18,970 bases of DNA from GCA-2688775 sp035288865 (lineage in GTDB: Archaea; Nanobdellota; Nanobdellia; Woesearchaeales; GW2011-AR4): the NCBI GenBank assembly GCA_035288865.1, contig DATDZA010000006.1:1-18970 (forward strand), in the 5' to 3' direction. The notes beneath the pieces were generated by a model. It saw only the letters and a list, made by a program, of their open reading frames with translations, was not told where the DNA came from and made no database searches. This document shows positions 13,556-18,970 of the stretch, in pieces. Position 1 is the stretch's first letter. Every line of letters starts with the position of its first letter. Made by a program: the position numbers and the translations under genes.

Positions 13556-13566
13556 GTGTGGATTAA

Positions 13567-13965
13567 ATGTTAGACCAACAAAAATACAAAGTAATCATTG
13601 ATTATACGAATAGGCAAGGTACTGATGAACCTTTTCAAGTTAACGACCAACCAGCTTCCAGCAGACATGTTCATTTTCCAGCATCAATTGGCCCTACAGG
13701 TCTCAACCACGCACGTTTTGGAGAAACTGAAATTTTTGGGGTAACAATAATCAAAGGCACTGATAAATGCATAATGATAGATGGAGCTCCAACAAGAGAT
13801 GAGTTAGATGGAATTGTTGATAAAGCATTTGGAGCGCAAACAGCGGATGGCGTTGAAGAACTTTTCGTACTGCCTATCAACCGAAATACAAGGCCAAAGC
13901 TTAATCATCTATTTCAACAGGCGGTTATTGAAGCTTATGATAGATTAATCAAAAACGCAAATTAA
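13567..13965 (+). CDS. ORFan between E1-beta and E2; alpha/beta
   Basis: A 132-residue soluble-looking protein that I do not recognise. Strand-rich first half (YKVIIDYTNR, then HVHFPASIGP, EIFGVTIIKG and DKCIMIDGAP), then helix TRDELDGIVDKAFGA, strand EELFVLPIN and a C-terminal helix LNHLFQQAVIEAYDRLIKNA. No catalytic motif or membrane segment. It begins 11 bp after pdhB, so it is probably in the same operon, and its stop codon lies within the palindromic TATA region of the E2 promoter. It has the same length as the other PDH-operon ORFan but shows no similarity to it. Confidence 0.6.
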   Translation: MLDQQKYKVIIDYTNRQGTDEPFQVNDQPASSRHVHFPASIGPTGLNHARFGETEIFGVTIIKGTDKCIMIDGAPTRDELDGIVDKAFGAQTADGVEELFVLPINRNTRPKLNHLFQQAVIEAYDRLIKNAN

Positions 13966-13976
13966 TATATATTAAT
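13961..13976 (+). promoter_or_regulatory. palindromic TATA region of the E2 gene
   Basis: ATTAATATATATTAAT is a perfect 16-bp palindrome that includes the stop codon of the upstream ORFan. Its centre is about 32 nt before the E2 start at 14001, suitable for a separate E2 promoter. Confidence 0.5.
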
Positions 13977-14000
13977 CTTATCTAATAAATAATCAACAAA

Positions 14001-15302
14001 ATGCCATACGAATTCAAATTTCCGGATGTCGGGGAAGGAATCCACGAGGGAGAGATAGTCAAGTGGGTTGTAAAAGAGGGAGATAAAGTTAAAGCCGATG
14101 CTCCTTTGGGCGAGATCGAGACGGACAAAGCAATTGTTGAAATGCCATCTCCCAAGTCAGGCACAATTCTAAAAATTCATGTTCAGGCTGGCGGAATAAT
14201 CAAAGTGGGAGAAATTATGGTTACAATTCTCGAGGAAGGCGAAAGCGCAGAAGACGGCAAAAAGCATTTGGATCAAAAATCTGAGGCAAAAAGCGACGCG
14301 CCTTACACCGGCTCTGTTGTAGGATTTGTTGAGGAAGCAAAAGATGTTTCACCGATTTATGGTGCCAAGCCACAGGCAATGCAGACTGCCCAGGCATCAA
14401 CTGGGGCAATGGCAACTCCTGCTGTCCGGAATTTAGCTAAACAGTTGAATGTTGATTTGAATGCGATTAAGGGAACTGGCCCAGGCGGGAGAATAACAAT
14501 TGAAGACATTCAAAAATCAGCCGGAACCGCGCCGAAAAAAGAAGAAGCGACGACAGAATCACCGGGCTTTAAAAAAGTAAGAAAATATGATTTCTTTGGT
14601 TATGTTGACAGAGTTCAGTTAAAAGGTATAAAAAAAGCAACTGCAAACAAAATGGCAGAATCAATTTTTACGGCGGCCCAATTGACTAACATGCACGAAG
14701 CTGATGTAACTGAAATTTGGGCATTTAGGGAAAAAGAAAAATTAAATTATGAAAAAGAGGGAATTAAATTAACTTTAATGCCCTATATTGTCAAGGCAGT
14801 TGCGGCTTCGTTAATGACGCATCACTATCTTAATGCATCACTTGAAGGAGAAGAAATTGTTTTGAAAAAATATTATAATATTGGCGTAGCGGTAGATTCA
14901 GAAGATGGGCTGTTTGTTCCCGTTGTAAAAGGAGCGCAGAATAAAGACGTTAAAACAATTGCGCAGGATATCCAGAAAATGGCAAATGATGTCCAGACAA
15001 GAAAAGTGAATATGATGGATATGAAGGGCGGAACTTTCACAATTAGCAATTTGGGCTCCGTAGGTGTCGGCTTTTTTACTCCAATTATTAATTATCCAGA
15101 AAGCGCAATTTTAGGCGTTGGGAGAATGACCGAAAAGCCAGTTGTCAGAAAAGGAAAAATTGAAATTAGGAAAATTCTTCCATTATCATTAACTTATGAC
15201 CACAGGATTGTTGACGGCGCTCAGGCTGCGAGATTTGCGTTGGAATTAGTCAAAAGATTAGAAACAATGGAATTTCAAGCGCCTGAAGCTGATGGACATT
15301 AA
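14001..15302 (+). CDS. pdhC: dihydrolipoamide acyltransferase (PDH E2)
   Basis: The 433-residue core component that moves acetyl groups from E1 to CoA. An N-terminal lipoyl domain (about 1-78) carries the lipoylated K43 in IETDKAIVEMPS. A linker follows, then the peripheral-subunit-binding domain (about 138-171; ATPAVRNLAKQLNVDLNAIK, GTGPGGRITIEDI). The catalytic domain (about 205-425) ends with the active-site LTYDHRIVDG (H401). There is one lipoyl domain only, as in Gram-positive PDH. LipA and LplA genes nearby would supply its lipoate. An E3 gene is not in the window. Its TAA overlaps the stop codon of the convergent gene within TTAA (15299-15302). Confidence 0.95.
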   Translation: MPYEFKFPDVGEGIHEGEIVKWVVKEGDKVKADAPLGEIETDKAIVEMPSPKSGTILKIHVQAGGIIKVGEIMVTILEEGESAEDGKKHLDQKSEAKSDAPYTGSVVGFVEEAKDVSPIYGAKPQAMQTAQASTGAMATPAVRNLAKQLNVDLNAIKGTGPGGRITIEDIQKSAGTAPKKEEATTESPGFKKVRKYDFFGYVDRVQLKGIKKATANKMAESIFTAAQLTNMHEADVTEIWAFREKEKLNYEKEGIKLTLMPYIVKAVAASLMTHHYLNASLEGEEIVLKKYYNIGVAVDSEDGLFVPVVKGAQNKDVKTIAQDIQKMANDVQTRKVNMMDMKGGTFTISNLGSVGVGFFTPIINYPESAILGVGRMTEKPVVRKGKIEIRKILPLSLTYDHRIVDGAQAARFALELVKRLETMEFQAPEADGH

Positions 15303-15691
15303 TTACCGAATCCATACTCAAATTTTACCAAGCCGCTTCCAGGAACTATTTTTTTAATGGGTGTGTCTTGCTCTGCAGCTAGTTCATAAATCTGCTGCGG
15401 AGTCAACGAAGCTGAGACAAACCAATGGCAGTTTCCCACACGTTTTGATTCTATTCCTTTACTGGCTAAATAATCAATCAGTATACCGCACTGTGAGGCA
15501 TAACCTTCATTTGAGATTCTTATTTTTTCATTAATAGATGCAGAACCCATTAGGGCAGCAAGCCCCTCATCTTCTTTTACTACAAGGAGAACTTCTAAAG
15601 CAGTATTTCCCCGCACTTCACCTAATAATCCAATTAACCTTTCAGAAAGAATATCCTGATTTACTGCCGTTTGATTAACTTCAGCTCCCAT
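15299..15691 (-). CDS. unknown small alpha/beta protein, inhibitor-I9-like tail
   Basis: A 130-residue protein of unknown function. The first half reads IGLLGEVRGNTALEVLLVVKEDEGLAALMGSASINEKIRIS. The second half, IDYLASKGIESKRVGNCHWF followed by VSASLTPQQIYELAAEQDTPIKKIVP, has the strand-helix-strand rhythm of subtilisin-propeptide (I9-type, ferredoxin-like) domains, in which a sentence like LTPEQIYELA..PDVKKI is common. No protease domain follows, so this is only a fold-level suggestion. Leaderless start at 15691 with a TATA box 26 nt upstream. Convergent with E2, sharing a TTAA, and 42 bp beyond the end of lplA on the same strand. Confidence 0.6.
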   Translation of the reverse strand: MGAEVNQTAVNQDILSERLIGLLGEVRGNTALEVLLVVKEDEGLAALMGSASINEKIRISNEGYASQCGILIDYLASKGIESKRVGNCHWFVSASLTPQQIYELAAEQDTPIKKIVPGSGLVKFEYGFGN

Positions 15692-15713
15692 AAATCAGAC
15701 TAGTGAACTATCC

Positions 15714-15721
15714 TTTAAAAA
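15714..15721 (-). promoter_or_regulatory. TATA box of the unknown gene at 15299-15691
   Basis: TTTTTAAA on the minus strand, centred 26-27 nt before the ATG at 15691. It overlaps the gap after lplA. Confidence 0.55.
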
Positions 15722-15733
15722 GATTTGGGCTGA

Positions 15734-16495
15734 TTAATTCCCGCCCAGAACATAACAAGCCCCTTTATTCCTTAATAGAACATCTTTATCAACTTCAATA
15801 GAATTATATTTTGTTTTTACCAGTTCTTTCGCCCTTTTTAATTCATCTTTTGATAATTTTTCAATTGTAACAATTTTGTCTTTAATAAAATTATTTTTCA
15901 ATGATTCATAAACTTCATATGAATTTATTTTCTTAAACTTTAAAACTGATGCAATTTTCTTCTCTGCCATTTCTTTTGAAATATTCAAAACTTTTGGCAT
16001 TAATTCAAAATCAATATCATACACCAAAGTGCCGTGCTGAAGATAAATTCCATTTTCCATTAATTTTGCCGCATTTCCGGAAATTTTTCCCGCATCAACC
16101 ATAACATCATTTTTATTTTGAAGCTTTGACTTAATCCCCAAATCATTTAATGAATCAATTATCCATGAACAGATTTCCTTGTAAGCATTTGAAACGCTGT
16201 TATCAAAAATTTTTATTGGCGCAATCACACTATAGGTAAAATCAACTTTGTCATGATAAACTGCTCTTCCGCCCGTTATTCTTCTCACAACCTCGACATT
16301 ATTCTTTTTGCATTCTTCCAAATTTATTTCATTCTGGTTCTGGAATGCTCCAAGTGAAACTGAATTATTTTTCCATTTATAGAAGCGAATTGTGGGCCGT
16401 TGTTTTCCGAAAGCTACACTTTCATAAATAGATTCATCTATAGCCATGTTCATGGCTGCATTATAACTCTGATCTTCAAGTAATCTCCAGTGCAT
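15734..16495 (-). CDS. lplA: lipoate-protein ligase A family protein
   Basis: A 253-residue member of the biotin/lipoate ligase fold that attaches lipoate (or octanoate) to the lipoyl-domain lysine. RRITGGRAVYHDKVDFTYSV (71-90) is the conserved RRxTGGxAVxH signature. The catalytic Lys is K137 in DAGKISGNAAKL, and QHGTLVYDID (153-162) follows. The Lys-containing GKISGNA favours a ligase (LplA-type) over an octanoyltransferase. The small C-terminal region (about 175-253) resembles the accessory domain (LplB/C-terminal) involved in adenylate formation. With LipA, this gives either de novo completion or salvage for the E2 encoded just downstream on the other strand. Confidence 0.9.
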   Translation of the reverse strand: MHWRLLEDQSYNAAMNMAIDESIYESVAFGKQRPTIRFYKWKNNSVSLGAFQNQNEINLEECKKNNVEVVRRITGGRAVYHDKVDFTYSVIAPIKIFDNSVSNAYKEICSWIIDSLNDLGIKSKLQNKNDVMVDAGKISGNAAKLMENGIYLQHGTLVYDIDFELMPKVLNISKEMAEKKIASVLKFKKINSYEVYESLKNNFIKDKIVTIEKLSKDELKRAKELVKTKYNSIEVDKDVLLRNKGACYVLGGN

Positions 16496-16516
16496 AGAAA
16501 TAACTTATTGCCGAAG

Positions 16517-16524
16517 TATAAAAA
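16517..16524 (-). promoter_or_regulatory. TATA box of lplA
   Basis: TTTTTATA on the minus strand, centred 25-26 nt before the ATG at 16495; leaderless. Confidence 0.55.
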
Positions 16525-16545
16525 TTTTTATATTCCATTTTATTA

Positions 16546-16559
16546 GATAAAAATAAAGA
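16546..16559 (-). terminator. T-rich tract after the metallopeptidase gene
   Basis: On the minus strand CTTTATTTTTATCT lies about 50 nt after the metallopeptidase stop and just before the lplA promoter. A plausible archaeal termination tract, with no hairpin. Confidence 0.3.
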
Positions 16560-16604
16560 ATGAAAATATTTGCCATGATTTATGAATAAATAAATCTTTA
16601 AAGA

Positions 16605-17507
16605 TTAGTTGGGTTCTGTTTTTTTAACTTTCGAAGCGTCCTTTTCGGCCAATTTCTCTAATATTCTTTCTTGATAATTTTCCAAATCCATTATATCTTG
16701 GAAGTTCGGAGGATTTGCAATAAGCATAACTATGCCATCTTTAGTGTATAGTTTTATAATCGGCTCTACCAAATAATAAGCTATAAAATCAGACGGCATT
16801 TTTCTGTATTCAAATACATGAGGGCCGTGTTCTCTCGGCAATCGCAGAAAAAATTTTTCAATGCCTGGTGAGCTGTGGGATCTTGATTGGATATAATCGG
16901 ACGTGCTTGGGTCCTGCAGTAAATTTGATTGAAAATAATATGCAATCCCTTCCGAAACCAATGTTCGAGAAGAATTTCCTATTTTATCGTGCGATGTTGG
17001 TGGAATGCCAAGACCCTCTTCCACGCAGTCCACGAACAAATGGCCAAGTTCGTGATTAATCGATTTTTCCAGACTATCGGCATTTAATGCTACTACCTGA
17101 GCTCCTGACAATAACCTTGAAATCAAATTATCCGAGCCGTTATCTAATATTAATTTAGTTACTTTAGAATTCTTGTCTACTTCCTGAACTGATGAATCCA
17201 TCAAGGCTACGTGACCGCTGACGGCTATAGTGATTGTATCAGTTTCGCCATCAAATTGGCTAAATGCAGGCTGCCCTGTATACTGGTTGGCCAGGGCAGA
17301 TGCGTATTCCATTGTGGGCTTTTTGCAATATGTTATGGAAAATTTTTGTTCTGATTTCCTCATCAAATTATCCAAATTTGCATCGACATAATCCATAGTA
17401 ATTTGGCGGCTGCGGTGCATTGTATTCGCCGTCTGCACTCCAACATATCCGGAATACAAAATTCCCAGCGCAAGCGCTGCCGATACAGTTTTATTTGCCC
17501 AACCCAT
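16605..17507 (-). CDS. membrane-anchored gluzincin-like metallopeptidase
   Basis: A 300-residue protein. Residues about 7-24 (TVSAALALGILYSGYVGV) form an N-terminal signal anchor, so the rest is probably extracytoplasmic. The zinc motif HELGH is at 152-156 (SINHELGHLFVD), followed 30 residues later by SEGIAYYF with E186 as the likely third ligand, as in the HExxH + Glu (gluzincin, peptidase_MA-like) arrangement. There is no specific family assignment and no substrate clue. I chose the ATG at 17507 over a TTG four codons earlier because the TATA box at 17531-17538 fits. Regions 30-150 and 200-300 are not recognisable. It is monocistronic, divergent from the methyltransferase-like gene at 17719. 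Confidence 0.75.
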   Translation of the reverse strand: MGWANKTVSAALALGILYSGYVGVQTANTMHRSRQITMDYVDANLDNLMRKSEQKFSITYCKKPTMEYASALANQYTGQPAFSQFDGETDTITIAVSGHVALMDSSVQEVDKNSKVTKLILDNGSDNLISRLLSGAQVVALNADSLEKSINHELGHLFVDCVEEGLGIPPTSHDKIGNSSRTLVSEGIAYYFQSNLLQDPSTSDYIQSRSHSSPGIEKFFLRLPREHGPHVFEYRKMPSDFIAYYLVEPIIKLYTKDGIVMLIANPPNFQDIMDLENYQERILEKLAEKDASKVKKTEPN

Positions 17508-17530
17508 TTTATTATGCAAATCGCAGATTA

Positions 17531-17538
17531 TTATAAAG
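17531..17538 (-). promoter_or_regulatory. TATA box of the metallopeptidase gene
   Basis: CTTTATAA on the minus strand, centred 27-28 nt before the ATG at 17507; leaderless. Confidence 0.55.
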
Positions 17539-17645
17539 ATTACTAAAAGAAATAGAATATAAAATTAAAATCAAAAAAAATAAAATTTAAAAAATGTTTC
17601 AAAAATTATTTTAGAGATAATAATGCCAAAATAGTTTATAGAATT

Positions 17646-17686
17646 TAGTATAATTTAATACTATTGACTAGTAATAACTAATAGTA
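17646..17686. promoter_or_regulatory. nested AT-rich inverted repeats, possible operator
   Basis: TAGTAT (17646-17651) pairs with ATACTA (17658-17663); TACTATT (17659-17665) pairs with AATAGTA (17680-17686); ACTAGT (17667-17672) is palindromic. The group ends 4 bp before the TATA box of the gene at 17719. An operator is plausible, though AT-rich DNA makes such matches cheap. Confidence 0.3.
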
Positions 17687-17689
17687 AAA

Positions 17690-17697
17690 TTTTTAAA
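17690..17697 (+). promoter_or_regulatory. TATA box of the methyltransferase-like gene
   Basis: TTTTTAAA centred 25-26 nt before the ATG at 17719; leaderless. Confidence 0.6.
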
Positions 17698-17718
17698 CTA
17701 ACCCACTTATTTTATATT

Positions 17719-18285
17719 ATGGACATTCCAAAAGGTTATGAAAGGATGTTTGCATTGGTTACTGAAGTACCTAAAAGAAATTCCAATCCCGCCTTATTAG
17801 AAATCGGTTGCGGAGAACATGGCCATTTTGTTGATTACATGAGGCAGCAGGGATGGGATACAGTTGGATTAGACAATCGAGAGCCACTTAGCCAATTCGT
17901 TAGTAGGGGCGATGCATCCAAATTAAGGGATGTTTTTGGAGATAAATTGTTTGATTTGGTTTTAGCTAACCAAGTTTTGGGATATGCACCAATGACTAAT
18001 GACTTGATAGGTGTGGGGCGTGATGAATTTGCTTGGATTAAAGCTGCATTGCTTTGCCATGCAGGTCCAGACATTAAAAAAGATCTAGATAACATGGTCA
18101 AAGACCTTATAAAGAAAATCCTAGGAAGTACTTTCCAACAGCTTAGCCCTGACGGTTTATTAATAGCTTGCGGCTCCGATGCAATATTTGAGCAAAATTA
18201 TTTTACTCAATCTGAGGCCGAAGCTGTAGGATATCACGTGATTGATTTCAAACCATCAGAAGCAGTTCTTCAAAAACCTAGATAA
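17719..18285 (+). CDS. methyltransferase-fold (class I SAM) protein, unusual
   Basis: A 188-residue protein with a SAM-binding motif I LLEIGCGEHG (26-35), the strand-2 acidic end TVGLDNR (48-54), and a motif-IV-like FDLVLANQVLGYAP. An insert of about 45 residues (LIGVGRDEFAWIKAALLCHA, then GPDIKKDLDNMVKDLIKKIL) separates it from the later strand DGLLIACGSDAIF. The core is methyltransferase-like; the target is unknown. Leaderless, with an AT-rich inverted-repeat cluster before the TATA box. Convergent with the next gene, 21 bp between stop codons. Confidence 0.7.
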   Translation: MDIPKGYERMFALVTEVPKRNSNPALLEIGCGEHGHFVDYMRQQGWDTVGLDNREPLSQFVSRGDASKLRDVFGDKLFDLVLANQVLGYAPMTNDLIGVGRDEFAWIKAALLCHAGPDIKKDLDNMVKDLIKKILGSTFQQLSPDGLLIACGSDAIFEQNYFTQSEAEAVGYHVIDFKPSEAVLQKPR

Positions 18286-18306
18286 ATCAAAATAATAAAT
18301 AAAATT
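18286..18306 (-). terminator. T-rich 3' end of the unknown gene at 18307-18780
   Basis: The minus strand after the TAG stop reads AATTTTATTTATTATTTTGA, a T-rich tract. The 21-bp block 18297-18317 spanning the stop recurs exactly at 18850-18870. Confidence 0.4.
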
Positions 18307-18317
18307 CTAAGAAACTG
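18297..18317. repeat. 21-bp exact repeat, copy 1
   Basis: Identical to 18850-18870, with TTCTAAGAAACTG as its GC-containing end. It covers the last codons and stop of the minus-strand gene. Confidence 0.75.
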
Positions 18318-18780
18318 GAGGGGAATTATCCCTGGCTAAAACTATTTCTCTTCTATCGTACCAAAGGTTTAATGAATTAGGGCCGCTATACCGTGTTGTT
18401 ATATAAACTCCAGAAGGAGTTTTTGAATAACTCTGCCTTGTCGGCCTAAGAAAAGCAAATTTTACTGTTCCCATGGGAAATATATCAACTCTTTCTTCCC
18501 GACGATTTACTTCGGATATAAAAATAATTTGGCTTAAGTCAGGCTCAACAAGGGTATTAGCATATCTAAATGGTCCTGGCTCTTCTTTATTCCAGTCAAT
18601 TATAGGTGTTCTTTCATAAATACTAATTAGCCTGCCGTCAAATGCCATTTGAACCGAAGCGAGAAATTCCCTGATATTTCCACGTGTCAAATCGAAAATA
18701 TCCTGCGGCCTTGGAGGAAATCTAAGTTCAGTTTTCCAAGTTAATTTATAATCATCCAGTAATTGTCTTAAAGAGTCCAT
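18307..18780 (-). CDS. unknown beta-rich protein, 157 residues
   Basis: Not recognised. The N-terminus is helical (MDSLRQLLDDYKLTWKTELR, then IFDLTRGNIREFLASVQMAF). The rest looks strand-rich (RLISIYERTPIIDWNKEEPG, QIIFISEV, ERVDIFPMGTVKFAFLRPT, SGVYITTRYSG, LNLWYDRREIVLA). No cysteines, membrane segment or catalytic motif, so probably a cytosolic protein. The start is fixed by a TATA box 26-27 nt before the ATG. It follows the zinc-ribbon gene on the same strand and ends in the same 21-bp repeat. Confidence 0.6.
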   Translation of the reverse strand: MDSLRQLLDDYKLTWKTELRFPPRPQDIFDLTRGNIREFLASVQMAFDGRLISIYERTPIIDWNKEEPGPFRYANTLVEPDLSQIIFISEVNRREERVDIFPMGTVKFAFLRPTRQSYSKTPSGVYITTRYSGPNSLNLWYDRREIVLARDNSPPVS

Positions 18781-18802
18781 CTTCTGTTGGAATTCTAAGA
18801 TA

Positions 18803-18810
18803 TATTTAAA
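18803..18810 (-). promoter_or_regulatory. TATA box of the gene at 18307-18780
   Basis: TTTAAATA on the minus strand, preceded by AAGTT, centred 26-27 nt before the ATG at 18780. Confidence 0.55.
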
Positions 18811-18823
18811 ACTTATTGAGAAT

Positions 18824-18858
18824 AAATTAAAAAATCAAAAAAAAGAAAAAAATAAAAT
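18824..18858 (-). terminator. poly-T terminator of the zinc-ribbon gene
   Basis: The minus strand here is a run of T blocks (ATTTTATTTTTTTC, then TTTTTTTTGATTTTTT), a strong archaeal-style intrinsic terminator just after the second copy of the 21-bp repeat. Confidence 0.6.
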
Positions 18859-18870
18859 TCTAAGAAACTG
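18850..18870. repeat. 21-bp exact repeat, copy 2
   Basis: Identical to 18297-18317. It lies 19 bp after the zinc-ribbon stop on the minus strand and leads into the poly-T tract. Confidence 0.75.
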
Positions 18871-18889
18871 TGAACCTAGTACTATAAAC

Positions 18890-18970
18890 TTAGTATCTTG
18901 GTTTCTTCTTGCTGTAACAATCCCTGCAGTAGACTGGGCGCCCTTCTTTCGGTGCAAACGGTACTTCCGC
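18890..18970 (-). CDS. 3' end of a small zinc-ribbon protein (partial)
   Basis: The last 26 codons of a minus-strand gene whose start lies beyond the window: AEVPFAPKEGRPVYCRDCYS then KKKPRY. This is the C-terminal half of the short CxxC...CxxC zinc-ribbon proteins (pattern VPFxPxxGRPVYCRDC) that are frequent in candidate-phyla bacteria and DPANN archaea. The first CxxC pair would lie outside the window. Role unknown; usually taken to be nucleic-acid or protein binding. Confidence 0.75.
   Translation of the reverse strand, partial: AEVPFAPKEGRPVYCRDCYSKKKPRY

Overview
The window looks like an archaeal chromosome segment, probably from a small-genome (DPANN-type, e.g. Woesearchaeota-like) lineage. 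The signs are AT-rich DNA; archaeal TATA boxes (TTTAAA or TTTATA types) centred about 25-35 nt before most start codons, so that many mRNAs would be leaderless or nearly so; an archaeal-type SecE; and a partial small zinc-ribbon protein at the right edge. Many metabolic genes (ThyA, DHFR, pyruvate dehydrogenase E1/E2, LipA, LplA) are of bacterial type, which suggests old transfers. The lineage assignment is inference from gene content only.

Region 1 (1-4600) is accessory. It holds a ribbon-helix-helix gene; about 1 kb without genes that is full of hairpins, including a roughly 385-bp imperfect palindrome around position 955; a class II Fic (AMP-transferase-like) gene whose TATA box sits between two copies of a GTATGTGCACATAC-like palindrome; 350 bp of non-coding DNA; and a bacterial-looking cassette of two PhnB/VOC-type genes around an AHSA1/SRPBCC gene, ending against a truncated DUF1801-like gene on the opposite strand.

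Region 2 (4600-8050) is core metabolism. It has a stand-alone secE, a minus-strand cluster thyA - methyltransferase - DHFR (dTMP synthesis and dihydrofolate recycling), then a membrane-anchored cupin and a thioredoxin-like protein on the plus strand. A 21-codon hydrophobic ORF with its own well-placed TATA box follows.

Region 3 (8200-16500) is a 2-oxoacid/lipoate block: an acetolactate-synthase-like ThDP enzyme, lipoyl synthase, PDH E1-alpha, an ORFan, E1-beta, a second ORFan, E2, then (minus strand) a small unknown protein and lipoate-protein ligase. LipA and LplA would both serve the single lipoyl domain of E2. No E3 (dihydrolipoamide dehydrogenase) lies in the window.

Region 4 (16600-18970) has a membrane-anchored gluzincin-like metallopeptidase, a divergent methyltransferase-fold protein, an unknown beta-rich protein, and the 3' end of a zinc-ribbon gene. 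The last two genes share an exact 21-bp repeat at their 3' ends.
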